Shown: one piece after another, positions 44,144-53,587 of the stretch | Layout: every line of letters begins with the position of its first letter | Position numbering within the stretch: position 1 is the first letter of the stretch | Origin: Candidatus Helarchaeota archaeon | GTDB lineage: Archaea; Asgardarchaeota; Lokiarchaeia; Helarchaeales; RDOG01 | Reading direction: 5' to 3' | Length of the DNA: 64,000 bases | Assembly: GCA_019058315.1 (NCBI GenBank) | Contig: JAHPZH010000001.1 | Span: forward strand, 1-64,000 | Notes under the pieces: model-generated | What the model was told of the DNA's origin: nothing | Seen by the model: only the letters and a program-made list of their open reading frames with translations | The model's database searches: none | Translations under genes and position numbers: made by a program

Positions 44144-44974
44144 GTGAGCTTTTTGACAAAAAAAATTAAAATTATCTATCAAGAGGCTGATTGGAAAGAT
44201 GGATTTGATCCTGATAATATAAAATTCGATGATGAGACTGATGAAACCGCCACATATGAAATTATTAGGCAAAATCTAATATATGAAGATATTGAAGAAG
44301 AAATTCCTGCTAATGTTGATATTATAGACCTTCATCAGTTAGGAATTTCAAAAATTGATACTCACCAATTTGCCAAATTCCCCAAATTAAATGAAATTGT
44401 TCTTGGTTATAACCGTTTAGGGTTTCCAGACCCCTTTGATCTTTCAGGTCTCTCAAAATGTAAGAAATTAGAAGTACTTATCCTAGAGCGTAATTCACAT
44501 CGTTGGATTAACCTTACTCCTCTCGGATCTTGTCCTAAATTTAAAGGAATTACATTACGAGCAAATGTAATTGGGCAGATAGATTTATCACCCTTTAGCA
44601 AATGCCCAAAATTTGAAACACTTGAAATCCCTATGAATCGCCTAAAACATATTGATCTTAAACCTCTTGCGAAATGTCCTAAATTTAAATGGCTCGCCTT
44701 GGATTCCAACCAACTGCAGCATATTGATCTTTCACCACTAGCAAATTGCCCTAAACTGGAAGGTTTATATCTTCAGGACAATCAATTAAAAAATATTGAC
44801 CTTTCGCCTCTTACAAATTGCCATAATTTAAGTGATATCACTCTAAATAAAAACCAGTATGAGTTTATTGACCTAACGCCACTCGCTTCATGTCCAAACC
44901 TTGAACGTGTAGTTATTGATGATGTTAAACATAAGATTCCCAAAGGCGATAATAATTGGTTAAATGTGTATTGA
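44144..44974 (+). CDS. Leucine-rich-repeat protein
   Basis: A 276-residue soluble protein with at least six LRR units of 24 residues (72 bp) between about 115 and 265, built on IDLSPLAxCPKLExLxLxxN. Start codons of the units fall 72 bases apart (44651, 44723, 44795). The N-terminal ~70 residues are acidic and non-repetitive. No signal or membrane helix, so a cytosolic protein-binding scaffold is likely. It starts with GTG at 44144 without a clear ribosome site. It lies between two minus-strand Hdr genes and has no evident link to them. Confidence 0.85.
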   Translation: MSFLTKKIKIIYQEADWKDGFDPDNIKFDDETDETATYEIIRQNLIYEDIEEEIPANVDIIDLHQLGISKIDTHQFAKFPKLNEIVLGYNRLGFPDPFDLSGLSKCKKLEVLILERNSHRWINLTPLGSCPKFKGITLRANVIGQIDLSPFSKCPKFETLEIPMNRLKHIDLKPLAKCPKFKWLALDSNQLQHIDLSPLANCPKLEGLYLQDNQLKNIDLSPLTNCHNLSDITLNKNQYEFIDLTPLASCPNLERVVIDDVKHKIPKGDNNWLNVY

Positions 44975-45021
44975 TGATTTAATAATTTAAAAGGATTAAG
45001 TCTTCCCCAAACCAAAAAACC

Positions 45022-46164
45022 TCAAATAAGATAAGCACTTTTAGCTACAAACGTAGCAAAATCCTCGATTTGAATCTTAAATTCTTTTTCACTAGGTTCT
45101 TCTTTTAATTCATGTTTTAAGCAGTTAAAATGCATCTGACATTTTGGACAAGTTGTGACTAGAATTTCAGCACCCGTATTTTCAGCTTCGGTTAATCGTA
45201 AATTTCTTAAAGTTTTTGTTTCAATATTGCAATTAATCCATGAATTAACACCACAACATTGGGCATCTTCACGAGAATTTTCCATTTCGATTAATTCTAC
45301 TCCAGGAATTGCTTGAAGAACTTTGCGAGGGGCATCATAAATTCCTAAATGTCTCCCATATCGACAAGGATCGTGATAAGTAATTTTTCTTGGATATTCA
45401 TAAGGAAATTCTAGTTCATTATTCTCAATTTTCTTAAGCAAAAATTCCGCTAATGAAGTAATTTCAAAGTCAAATTTCCTTATGAATCTAGGATAATCAA
45501 TTTTAAAGGTTTTATACCCTTCTGCACAATTAAATATAACTAATTTAGCACCTGACTTTTCGATAGCATTAATATTATATTCTCCTAATTTTCTAAAGGT
45601 CTCTATATCTCCAATCCATAAACTATCATGCCCACAACATTTCTCATCATCTAAGATAGCGGGAATTACTCCCAATTTATTTAAAATCTTGATTGTGCTA
45701 AATGTATTTTTTGAATAATCAACTCCTACCTCAACCATATGTTGTTCGTTATTATAAAATGGAACACAACCCATAAAATATAAAATATCACCAGTTTTAG
45801 AAACTTTTACACCTTTTGGAATAGAACTGATTCGATTAGGTGTTAGTTTTTCGTTTGCCATTATTCTATTTATCAATGAAAAGTAGCCATAATGAGCTTG
45901 TTCAGCTGCCATAGTCCCTTCTTTAAATGATTTTATTCTTTGATTTAAAACAAAATCGGAAAATTTTATGCCCATCGGACATCTAGAGGAACAAAGGTCG
46001 CATGTCAAACATTTCCAGATTTTTTTATTCGCTTTTCCATCAAGTATAAAGTCTTGTGCAATAATCCTTGGTGAAAAATCACTAACTTTTCTTAATGGAC
46101 AAGATCCAGTACATTTTCCGCACTGATAACATGTTCGGATAACTTTCTGGTTTGTAACTGTCAA
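45022..46164 (-). CDS. HdrD-like Fe-S oxidoreductase (HdrC-HdrB fusion type)
   Basis: A 380-residue protein with an N-terminal HdrC-like dicluster ferredoxin (CYQCGKCTGSCP near 12, CLTCDLCSSRCP near 52) and two CCG modules, the HdrD/GlpC/GlcF arrangement. The second module is complete (DPCRYGRH, AQCCGVNS, CPKCQMHFNC). The first has FMGCVP and KCCGHDS but FNCAEGYKTF in place of CxxC, so one cluster ligand is lost. Family members accept electrons from or to HdrA-like, lactate, glycolate or glycerol-phosphate dehydrogenase partners. No FAD dehydrogenase is adjacent; the selenoprotein HdrA-MvhD operon downstream on the same strand is a plausible partner. Confidence 0.85.
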   Translation of the reverse strand: MTVTNQKVIRTCYQCGKCTGSCPLRKVSDFSPRIIAQDFILDGKANKKIWKCLTCDLCSSRCPMGIKFSDFVLNQRIKSFKEGTMAAEQAHYGYFSLINRIMANEKLTPNRISSIPKGVKVSKTGDILYFMGCVPFYNNEQHMVEVGVDYSKNTFSTIKILNKLGVIPAILDDEKCCGHDSLWIGDIETFRKLGEYNINAIEKSGAKLVIFNCAEGYKTFKIDYPRFIRKFDFEITSLAEFLLKKIENNELEFPYEYPRKITYHDPCRYGRHLGIYDAPRKVLQAIPGVELIEMENSREDAQCCGVNSWINCNIETKTLRNLRLTEAENTGAEILVTTCPKCQMHFNCLKHELKEEPSEKEFKIQIEDFATFVAKSAYLI

Positions 46165-46563
46165 AATTTATACTCCATAGCTTACCTAATAACATTTTAG
46201 AATATATATTTAAAAAATTTATTAATTAAATAATTTTCCATCCACATTTTCTCGTATTTTCTGGTAATAATAAGATTTATAATCAAAATCATAAATTTAA
46301 ATTTCTTTAACTATCAACCTTTATTATATTTATGTAAAATTATTTCCTACGGAATTCTAATTATTTTATTATATATTTTTTTTTAAATCAAAGACAATTC
46401 AAGAAATCTGGGTATAATAATCATTGAATTATAGTTAAAATTTAGATTAAAGAGAAGTTGTAGGGATTTCCGTAGTTTTTTTCTTCTCAATCACAATCTG
46501 TGTATTTGATAAAACTGAACATTTATTAATTCACAAATCTATCTAATAATACCAAAAAAAAAG
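46165..46563. other. Divergent intergenic region, no gene seen
   Basis: A 399-bp AT-rich spacer between the HdrD-like gene (minus) and the kelch gene (plus). It contains TATA-like runs (TATATATTTTTTTT near 46370) and must hold both promoters. I see no RNA gene, repeat or ORF worth reporting. Confidence 0.4.
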
Positions 46564-48300
46564 ATGGGATATATTTTGGAAAAAAAAATTAAAGTAATAA
46601 TCCTAATTGCTATAATTGCTGGGACTGGCGTATTTATTGGTGTGACTGTTGGAATTATGGCTCAACAAGGAGCAATGGATCAAATATTGTTATTACTAGG
46701 TATAACATTACCAAAAAAAACTACATATATTGCACCGACATCGAACCACCCGGAAGACGTTGCAACAGATCTTGGTGGAACAGAAACTATTAATTGGACG
46801 TTATATGATGATGTTGGTCCTGGACAATATAGAGTCTGGGTTAACGATACAAACGACAATTATTACCTCAGGGTAAACTGGACTCCTTGGATTAATGATA
46901 CCAATTTAGCAATATCAATAAATCGTACTTATATGAATGTTGGAATTGTATTTAATTATACTATCGAATTTTATGACAATAATAGTCGTTTTGGTACCCC
47001 TGATACTGTAATGGTAACCCAAAAAATGTGGACGTGGGTGTCGGGAAATAACACAATTAATGAGCAAGGGACTTATGGCACGCAGGGTGTGCCCGCTGCG
47101 GAAAATGTCCCTGGAGCAAGGTATATGAGCGTCTCTTGGAGGGATTCCGATGACAATCTCTGGCTCTTCGGGGGATATGGACGTGATAGTGCAGGTAGCG
47201 AGGGCAGACTTAATGACTTGTGGATGTACAACACGACGAGTGGATGGTGGATGTGGGTATCAGGAAATAACACAATAAATCAAGCAGGGACCTACGGTAC
47301 CCAGGGCGTGCCCGCTCTAGGGAATTTTCCAGGAGCAAGGCAAGAATGCTTCTCTTGGACGGACTCAAATGACAATCTCTGGCTATTCGGAGGATGGACA
47401 CCCATTGGATGGGGTTGGCTTAATGAATTATGGATGTATAACATGACGAGTGGATGGTGGACGTGGGTGTCAGGAAATAACACAATAAATCAGAATGGGA
47501 CCTATGGCACGAAGAGCGTGCCCGCTGCGGGAAATATCCCTGGATCAAGAGATGGAGGCGTCTCCTGGAGGGACTCGAATGATAATCTCTGGCTCTTCGG
47601 GGGATTTGCATTTGATAGTGTAGGTGATCAAGGTAGGGTTAATGACTTGTGGATGTTCAATATAACGAGCGGATGGTGGACTTGGGTGTGGGGAAGTAAT
47701 ATAATAAATCAGGGGGGTATCTACGGCTCGCAGGGTGTCCCCGCTGCGTCAAATGAACCCGGAGCAAGGTTTGATTGCATCTCTTGGACGGACTCAAATG
47801 ACAATCTCTGGCTCTTCGGGGGATTTGGACGTGACAGTACAGGTTTCTATTGGAGACTTAATGACTTGTGGATGTACAACATTACGAGTGGATGGTGGAC
47901 TTGGGTGTCGGGAAGTAATATAGGACAGCAATGGGGGAACTATGGTTCAAGGGGCATGCCCGCTTCGACAAATGTCCCCGGAGCAAGGGATTATAGCGTC
48001 ACTTGGAAGGATACGGATGACAATCTCTGGCTCTTCGGGGGATGGGGACATGATAGTGGAGGCTTATTAAACAAGCTTAATGACTTGTGGATGTTCAACA
48101 TGACGAGTGGATATTGGACCTGGATATCGGGAAGTAATAGAATAAATCAGGCAGGAACCTACGGCACGAAGGGTGTGCCTGCTGCAACAAATGTTCCTGA
48201 AGCAAGGAGAATTCTCGTCTCCTGGACGGACTCCGATGACAATCTATGGCTCTTCGGGGGAGGTGGACTGCTTAATGACCTGTGGAAATATGGAAAGTAA
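46564..48300 (+). CDS. Membrane-anchored six-bladed kelch surface protein
   Basis: A 578-residue protein. An N-terminal signal anchor (about 8-30, VIILIAIIAGTGVFIGVTVG) is followed by a domain (~58-150, GPGQYRVWVNDTNDNYYL, FNYTIEFYD) homologous to the C-terminal domain of the propeller proteins at 15655-21662. From ~155 to the end come six ~70-residue kelch units with SGNNTINQxGTYGTxGVPA, PGAR, DNLWLFGG and LNDLWMYN. Kelch units fold as beta-propellers, and six fits one closed propeller. The sequons NNT and NMT suggest glycosylation outside the cell. Anchor and propeller order is reversed relative to the other family. Confidence 0.85.
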   Translation: MGYILEKKIKVIILIAIIAGTGVFIGVTVGIMAQQGAMDQILLLLGITLPKKTTYIAPTSNHPEDVATDLGGTETINWTLYDDVGPGQYRVWVNDTNDNYYLRVNWTPWINDTNLAISINRTYMNVGIVFNYTIEFYDNNSRFGTPDTVMVTQKMWTWVSGNNTINEQGTYGTQGVPAAENVPGARYMSVSWRDSDDNLWLFGGYGRDSAGSEGRLNDLWMYNTTSGWWMWVSGNNTINQAGTYGTQGVPALGNFPGARQECFSWTDSNDNLWLFGGWTPIGWGWLNELWMYNMTSGWWTWVSGNNTINQNGTYGTKSVPAAGNIPGSRDGGVSWRDSNDNLWLFGGFAFDSVGDQGRVNDLWMFNITSGWWTWVWGSNIINQGGIYGSQGVPAASNEPGARFDCISWTDSNDNLWLFGGFGRDSTGFYWRLNDLWMYNITSGWWTWVSGSNIGQQWGNYGSRGMPASTNVPGARDYSVTWKDTDDNLWLFGGWGHDSGGLLNKLNDLWMFNMTSGYWTWISGSNRINQAGTYGTKGVPAATNVPEARRILVSWTDSDDNLWLFGGGGLLNDLWKYGK

Positions 48301-48661
48301 AAGAGAACTGAAGAATCTTAAAATCATTACTTACTATTTTTTTTTACTCTAAATCTTAAATTTCATAAAGTCATATGATGAAAAAAGCTATGAAAAATTT
48401 GAAAATTAGATCTATTTAAAATTATTTCTTATAGAGATTTAATGATTCAATAAGAAGAAGATTAGATAAAAAAGGTAAAATCGGAATGAAAATAACATAA
48501 TCAATAACTTAAATAGACCTTTGTGCTTTACTGGGTTTTTCAGATAAGGAAATAATATTTTTTTCTAAATTTTGTTTTTCTTATCTATTCTTATTTCTAG
48601 GAATAGTAGTTATAAAAAAAGTTTTAAATAATTTTTAGTATGTGGTTATGGATTAAAAATA
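48301..48661. other. Intergenic region upstream of the second Hdr operon
   Basis: A 361-bp AT-rich spacer. A T run near 48338-48347 may end the kelch transcript. The rest should contain the operon promoter, but no convincing TATA/BRE pair, operator or small gene was identified. Confidence 0.4.
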
Positions 48662-49264
48662 TTGAATTATAACATTTTTTCAACCGAATATGGTGTTTAT
48701 TTGATTGATGTTAAGCTTATTAAAAAATCTGATTCAAAATTCATTAAGGAAATAATTGAATACGGCAAAAAATTCTTTGGTGATGACGTAGAGAAGATAA
48801 AGGCTTGTATCCAGTGCGGAACTTGCACTGGAGGTTGCCCATCTGCCCGTCGGACCGCTTGGAGAACCAGGATGCTATTTAGAAAGTGTCAAATGGGGAT
48901 GAAAGATGAGGCACTTTCTGGAGAAGAGTTATGGGACTGTACAACATGCTATACTTGTCAAGAACGCTGTGTTCGTGGCATTCCAACAACGGATTTAGTT
49001 AGAATAATAAGAAACCTAGCTTTTGCTGAGGGCAAAGGAATTCAAAAGGCACACATTTTCGTAGCAACTTTATTACCAAGATTTGGTCATGCAGTCCCCA
49101 TAAATGATGAAACGAAAGAGGTACGAAAGGAAGTTGGATTAGGTGAATTACCTCCCACAGTTCACAGCTACCCCGAAGGTTTAAAGGAAATTAACAAAAT
49201 AATGGAAGAAACAGGTTTTGATAAAAAAGTAAAAAAGCTGCAAGAGGAAGGTGAGAATAAATAA
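48662..49264 (+). CDS. hdrC: Heterodisulfide reductase subunit C-like protein
   Basis: A 200-residue HdrC with CIQCGTCTGGCP near 49 and CTTCYTCQERCV near 94, followed by the usual helical tail. First gene of the plus-strand operon; its TAA overlaps the ATG of hdrB. The start is uncertain: TTG 48662 has no good ribosome site, and a later TTG (48704) would give a more usual N-terminus. It should pass electrons from HdrA to HdrB. Confidence 0.9.
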   Translation: MNYNIFSTEYGVYLIDVKLIKKSDSKFIKEIIEYGKKFFGDDVEKIKACIQCGTCTGGCPSARRTAWRTRMLFRKCQMGMKDEALSGEELWDCTTCYTCQERCVRGIPTTDLVRIIRNLAFAEGKGIQKAHIFVATLLPRFGHAVPINDETKEVRKEVGLGELPPTVHSYPEGLKEINKIMEETGFDKKVKKLQEEGENK

Positions 49265-50151
49265 TGCAAAAATATTCTTATTTTCTGGGTTGTTTAACAC
49301 CGAACCGATATCCTGGTGTAGAAGCTGCGACAATTAAAGTCATGAAGATGTTTGATATTGATCTTATAGAAATGAAAGGGGCATCTTGTTGTCCTGCTCC
49401 AGGAGTATTTGGGTCTTTTGATCTAGATACATGGATGTCTATAGCTGCAAGAAATATATCAATAGCTGAGGAAAGTGGAACTGACATTACAATGACATGT
49501 AATGGGTGTTATGGATCTTTGCAAGAAACTCATCATTTATTAGAAGATCCAATAAAGAAAGAAAAAGTAAATAAAATCCTTGGGAAAATCGGACGCGAAT
49601 ATAAGGGAACATCCAAAGTTCGTCATGTTATTGAACTTTTAGTTGAAGATGTCGGTTTAGATAGAATCCGAGAAGCTGTGGTGCAACCATTAACTGGAAT
49701 AAGAGTAGCAATACATTATGGCTGTCATTTCTTGAAACCCTCTAAAGTGCGTCATCAAGGAAGTGCCGAAACACCACATGTTCTTGATGATATAATGGAA
49801 GCTATAGGTGCAGAATCTATAGATTATAAAGATAGAAATATGTGTTGCGGCGCTGGTGGAGGAGTAAGAGCTGCTTTTAAAGATGTGGCTCTGAGTTTCA
49901 CTAAAGAAAAAATTGATAATATTTTAGAAGCAAAAGGAGACTGTATAACGACCCCCTGTGCTTTCTGTCTATTTCAATTTGATGTGGGACAGAATGAAAT
50001 TAACGAACAATTGAAAACCACATATCAAGTTCCTGTTTTATATTTTACACAATTAATGGGGTTAGCATTTGGATTATCACCAGAAGAATTAGGAATTTTA
50101 CATCATAAAACCCCAGTTCAACCTTTATTAGATAAATTATTAACAATGTGA
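49264..50151 (+). CDS. hdrB: Heterodisulfide reductase subunit B-like protein
   Basis: A 295-residue HdrB. First CCG module: FLGCLTPNR near 8, GASCCPAP near 38 and CNGCYGSL near 78. Second: HYGCHFLKP near 151, MCCGAGGGVR near 193 and CAFCLFQFD near 232. Both cluster sites look complete. Coupled to hdrC by start/stop overlap and 21 bases before hdrA. The disulfide substrate outside methanogens is unknown. Confidence 0.93.
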   Translation: MQKYSYFLGCLTPNRYPGVEAATIKVMKMFDIDLIEMKGASCCPAPGVFGSFDLDTWMSIAARNISIAEESGTDITMTCNGCYGSLQETHHLLEDPIKKEKVNKILGKIGREYKGTSKVRHVIELLVEDVGLDRIREAVVQPLTGIRVAIHYGCHFLKPSKVRHQGSAETPHVLDDIMEAIGAESIDYKDRNMCCGAGGGVRAAFKDVALSFTKEKIDNILEAKGDCITTPCAFCLFQFDVGQNEINEQLKTTYQVPVLYFTQLMGLAFGLSPEELGILHHKTPVQPLLDKLLTM

Positions 50152-50172
50152 TCAAAAAAGGAGAAAGATTTA

Positions 50173-52143
50173 ATGAAAATTGGCGTATATATTTGCGAAT
50201 GTGGAATAAATATTGCTTCTATGGTTGATGTAGAAAAGGTTATGGAATTTGCAAAAGAACTCCCAAATGTTGTGGTATCACGTTGGTATAAATTTATGTG
50301 TAGTGATCCAGGTCAGGACTTAATTCGACAAGATATTGACGAATTAGGATTAGATAGAGTTATTGTTGCTGCTTGTTCACCTAGGATGCATGAACCAACA
50401 TTTCGAGAATTAGTAGAAAAATGTGGTGTGAATCCTTATTGTTTTGAGATGGTAAATATTCGAGAACAAAATTCTTGGGTTCACACAGATAAGGTACAGG
50501 CAACAAAAAAAGCTATGACATTGATAGCAGGCTCTGTAAGTCGTGCAGCATTATTAGAACCGCTTGTTAGAAGTAGAGTGGGAGTTACTCATGAAGCTAT
50601 GGTGATTGGTGGCGGTGTAGCTGGAATTCAAGCTGCATTGGATATTGCTAATAATGGTTATAAAGTTTATTTAGTTGAAAAATCTCCCACTATCGGAGGA
50701 AGAATGGCTCAACTTGATAAGACTTTTCCAACATTAGATTGTTCTGCTTGTATTCTAACTCCAAAAATGTCTAATGTGGGTAGAAATCCGAATATAGAAT
50801 TGCTTACCAATACCGAAGTTGTAAAAGTAGACGGATATGTTGGTAATTTCAAGATTACTATTCGTAAGAATGCTACTTGTGTCATTCCTGATAAATGCAA
50901 TGCCTGTGGTGATTGTGCTGACATTTGTCCTGTAATTGTACCCAATGAATTTGACGTTGGTTTGAGTCCAAGAAAAGCTATATATATTGCTTTTCCTCAA
51001 GCAGTTCCAAATAAATATTTAATTGACCAAAATGCCTGTATTAAATGTGGACTATGTGTCAAATCATGTGAAGCAGAAGCGATCGACCTCAATTTAGAAA
51101 CTGTTGAAGAAACTCTTGAAGTTGGTACAATCGTAATGGCATCTGGTTATGATGTGTTCCAAGCAGAAATAATTGAACCTTATGGATTTGGAAAATATGA
51201 TAATGTTATTAATGGACTTCAAATGGAACGTCTTTTCAGTTCATTTGGACCCACCTTAGGAAAAGTTGTCAAGATATCAAATCCTCATGAGGCACCAGAA
51301 AAAGTTGCATTTATTCATTGTGTTGGGAGTAGAAATTTACAAGAAGGGGCTAAAGAATACTGTTCAAGAGTATGTTGTATGTATTTAATCAAACAAGCAT
51401 TACTGTATAAGGAAAAACACCCAGAAGCAGAAGTCTATCTTTTCTATATGGACATTAGAGCATTTGGAAAGGGATTTGAAGAATTCTATAATAGAGTTCA
51501 ATTACATTCTGGAGTAACATTTGTGAGGGGTCGAGTTGCAGAAATTTATGAAAAAGAAGATAAAACATTAACTATTCGAGCAGAAGATACATTTCTAAGA
51601 CGCCCCGTTGAATTAGACTTTGATATGGTAGTTCTAGGTGTAGGACTAGTTGCCAAGGAAGATTTAACCGAATTAGCAAGATTATTCAACTTATCGCGCA
51701 GTCCTGACGGATTCTTACTGGAAGCACATCCAAAATTACGTCCTAACGACACTTTTACAGATGGGGTCTTTTTGGCAGGTTGTGTTCAAGGTCCAAAAGA
51801 CATTCCTGACACTGTTGCACAAGCTTCTGGTTCCGCAGCAAAGGCATGTGAAATCTTATCAAAAGATGAACTACTCATTGAACCAATCACTTCAATAGTT
51901 AATGAAGATAAATGCCGAGGCTGTGGAATGTGTGTAGAAGTATGTCCTTATACTGCCATTGAGTTAAAAGTTGTAAATAAATTTGGACATCTAGTAACTG
52001 TAGCTTCTGTTAACGAAGCATTGTGTAAAGGTTGTGGATCTTGTAATGCTGCTTGTTTGTCAGGTGCTATTGAACAAAGACATTTTAAAGATAATCAAAT
52101 TCTAGCAATCATTGAAACATTTACTAAGGGTGTTGTAAAATGA
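50173..52143 (+). CDS. hdrA: Canonical HdrA, single flavin module
   Basis: At 656 residues this has standard HdrA length and order. N-terminal YICECGINIASM; FAD fold GGGVAGIQAALDI near 145; LDCSACILTPKM near 193; inserted ferredoxins CNACGDCADICP and CIKCGLCVKSCE near 240-300; C-terminal CRGCGMCVEVCP and CKGCGSCNAACL. It is the best template for the selenocysteine-containing HdrA at 41552: Cys here occupies both TGA positions. It overlaps mvhD by 4 bases (ATGA). HdrABC-MvhD would be the bifurcating core of this operon. Confidence 0.95.
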   Translation: MKIGVYICECGINIASMVDVEKVMEFAKELPNVVVSRWYKFMCSDPGQDLIRQDIDELGLDRVIVAACSPRMHEPTFRELVEKCGVNPYCFEMVNIREQNSWVHTDKVQATKKAMTLIAGSVSRAALLEPLVRSRVGVTHEAMVIGGGVAGIQAALDIANNGYKVYLVEKSPTIGGRMAQLDKTFPTLDCSACILTPKMSNVGRNPNIELLTNTEVVKVDGYVGNFKITIRKNATCVIPDKCNACGDCADICPVIVPNEFDVGLSPRKAIYIAFPQAVPNKYLIDQNACIKCGLCVKSCEAEAIDLNLETVEETLEVGTIVMASGYDVFQAEIIEPYGFGKYDNVINGLQMERLFSSFGPTLGKVVKISNPHEAPEKVAFIHCVGSRNLQEGAKEYCSRVCCMYLIKQALLYKEKHPEAEVYLFYMDIRAFGKGFEEFYNRVQLHSGVTFVRGRVAEIYEKEDKTLTIRAEDTFLRRPVELDFDMVVLGVGLVAKEDLTELARLFNLSRSPDGFLLEAHPKLRPNDTFTDGVFLAGCVQGPKDIPDTVAQASGSAAKACEILSKDELLIEPITSIVNEDKCRGCGMCVEVCPYTAIELKVVNKFGHLVTVASVNEALCKGCGSCNAACLSGAIEQRHFKDNQILAIIETFTKGVVK

Positions 52144-52592
52144 GTAAGAAAGAAATAGATAAGGATTGGGAACCTAATATTGTTGCTTTTTTATGTAATT
52201 GGTGCTCCTACGCTGGTGCAGACCTAGCAGGAACAAGTAGGGTTAAGTATCCAGCAAATATCAAAATAATCCGAGTAATGTGTTCAAGCCGAATAAATCC
52301 AATGTTCGTTATCAATGCACTCCAACAGGGAGCTGACGGAGTATTAATCTCTGGTTGCCATATTGGAGATTGTCATTATATTTACGGAAATTATTATACA
52401 AGAAGAAGATTTGCTATTTTAAAAGAATTATTAGAATATGTGGGGATAGATCCCAGACGATTTCGCCTATCTTGGGTCTCTGCATCAGAAGGAGTAAGAT
52501 GGGGAGAAGTTGTTTCTGAGGTTGTGAATGAAATTAAAAAAATTGGCCCAATTAAAAAGTTCCAGAGAAAATTGGAGGCAGTACAAAAATGA
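52140..52592 (+). CDS. mvhD: MvhD-family [2Fe-2S] electron transfer subunit
   Basis: A 150-residue MvhD with FLCNWCSYAGADLAG, RVMCSSRINP and SGCHIGDCHYIYG. The middle motif has Ser for Gly (CSSR rather than CSGR). ATGA overlaps link it to hdrA upstream and the adaptor gene downstream. It delivers electrons to HdrA from whatever dehydrogenase docks. Confidence 0.93.
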   Translation: MSKKEIDKDWEPNIVAFLCNWCSYAGADLAGTSRVKYPANIKIIRVMCSSRINPMFVINALQQGADGVLISGCHIGDCHYIYGNYYTRRRFAILKELLEYVGIDPRRFRLSWVSASEGVRWGEVVSEVVNEIKKIGPIKKFQRKLEAVQK

Positions 52593-53575
52593 ACATTGAC
52601 GAAATGAAAAATTTAATGAAAGATTTATTAAAACGGGACGACGTTAAATATGCTATTGGATATGAAAAAGGAACTTATGGAGCGAGAGTGAGACCCCTTT
52701 TTGCCATTAATCCTGATGATGTTGATAATTTTATTTTAAATCCCTTATGTGTTCCAAACTTAGCAACTTACCTTACAAAGGAAGAAAAATTACCTTTACC
52801 ACGTGGTCAGACAGCAGAAAAAAAGAAGATCCTTATCGTAGCAAAGGGTTGTGATACAAGATCTATTATTAATCTTATTGAAGAGAAGGGTATTGCTAGA
52901 GAGGATGTTATAATATTTGGTGTAGCATGCACAGGTGTTATAGATCTAAAGAAATTAAAAAAATATTTGAAAGGAATTCCAAAAGTCGATGATGTAATTG
53001 AAGAGGGCGAAAAATATATAGTTAAAGCAGGAGATAAATCCTTAGAAATTCCTAAGGATGAAATCATTGCTACAAAATGTTTAACTTGTGAATATCCGAA
53101 TCCTCTTATTTATGACCATCTTGTTGGTGAAATGGTAGAGGATGTTAAAGAGGAAGATTATAAATCGATTGAAGAACTGGAAAATATGTCACAAGAAGAA
53201 CGCTGGGCTTTTTGGGAAGATCAATTTAGTGAATGTATTAGATGCTATGCTTGTCGTAATATTTGTCCTATGTGCTATTGCAAAACATGCAAGGTAGATG
53301 ATCTCAGCCCACAATGGATTAGAAGATCTGTAAATACTTCTGAAAATACAGCTTACCATCTTATGCGTGCATTCCACCTAGCAGGTCGTTGCATTGGTTG
53401 TGGCGAATGTGAGAGAGCTTGTCCAAAAGGAATTCCATTGACAAAATTATACAAAAAATTGAACAAAGAAGTTAAACGAATATTTAATTATGTTGCCGGA
53501 ACAGACGAAAAAGAAATACCAGTTCTGTCATTTTTCAAACCAGAAGATAGTGCAATTGATGAGGATATTCTGTAG
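52589..53575 (+). CDS. Fe-S adaptor with FrhB-like N-terminus and two 4Fe-4S clusters
   Basis: A 328-residue paralogue of 3337-4350. FrhB-like half: VAKGCDTRSIINLIEEKG and FGVACTGVIDLKKL, closer to the FrhB pattern than the other copy. An intermediate KCLTCEYPNPLIYD brings an extra Cys pair. The cluster half has CIRCYACRNICPMCYCKTC near 215 and CIGCGECERACPKGIP near 268. The same position between mvhD and a HydB-like gene in two separate operons argues for a conserved docking role. Confidence 0.75.
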   Translation: MNIDEMKNLMKDLLKRDDVKYAIGYEKGTYGARVRPLFAINPDDVDNFILNPLCVPNLATYLTKEEKLPLPRGQTAEKKKILIVAKGCDTRSIINLIEEKGIAREDVIIFGVACTGVIDLKKLKKYLKGIPKVDDVIEEGEKYIVKAGDKSLEIPKDEIIATKCLTCEYPNPLIYDHLVGEMVEDVKEEDYKSIEELENMSQEERWAFWEDQFSECIRCYACRNICPMCYCKTCKVDDLSPQWIRRSVNTSENTAYHLMRAFHLAGRCIGCGECERACPKGIPLTKLYKKLNKEVKRIFNYVAGTDEKEIPVLSFFKPEDSAIDEDIL

Positions 53576-53587
53576 AGGTGTGATAAC

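Noticed and set aside
47073..47611. Short antisense frames opposite the kelch gene
   Set aside because: They repeat with the kelch units and have no independent coding signals.
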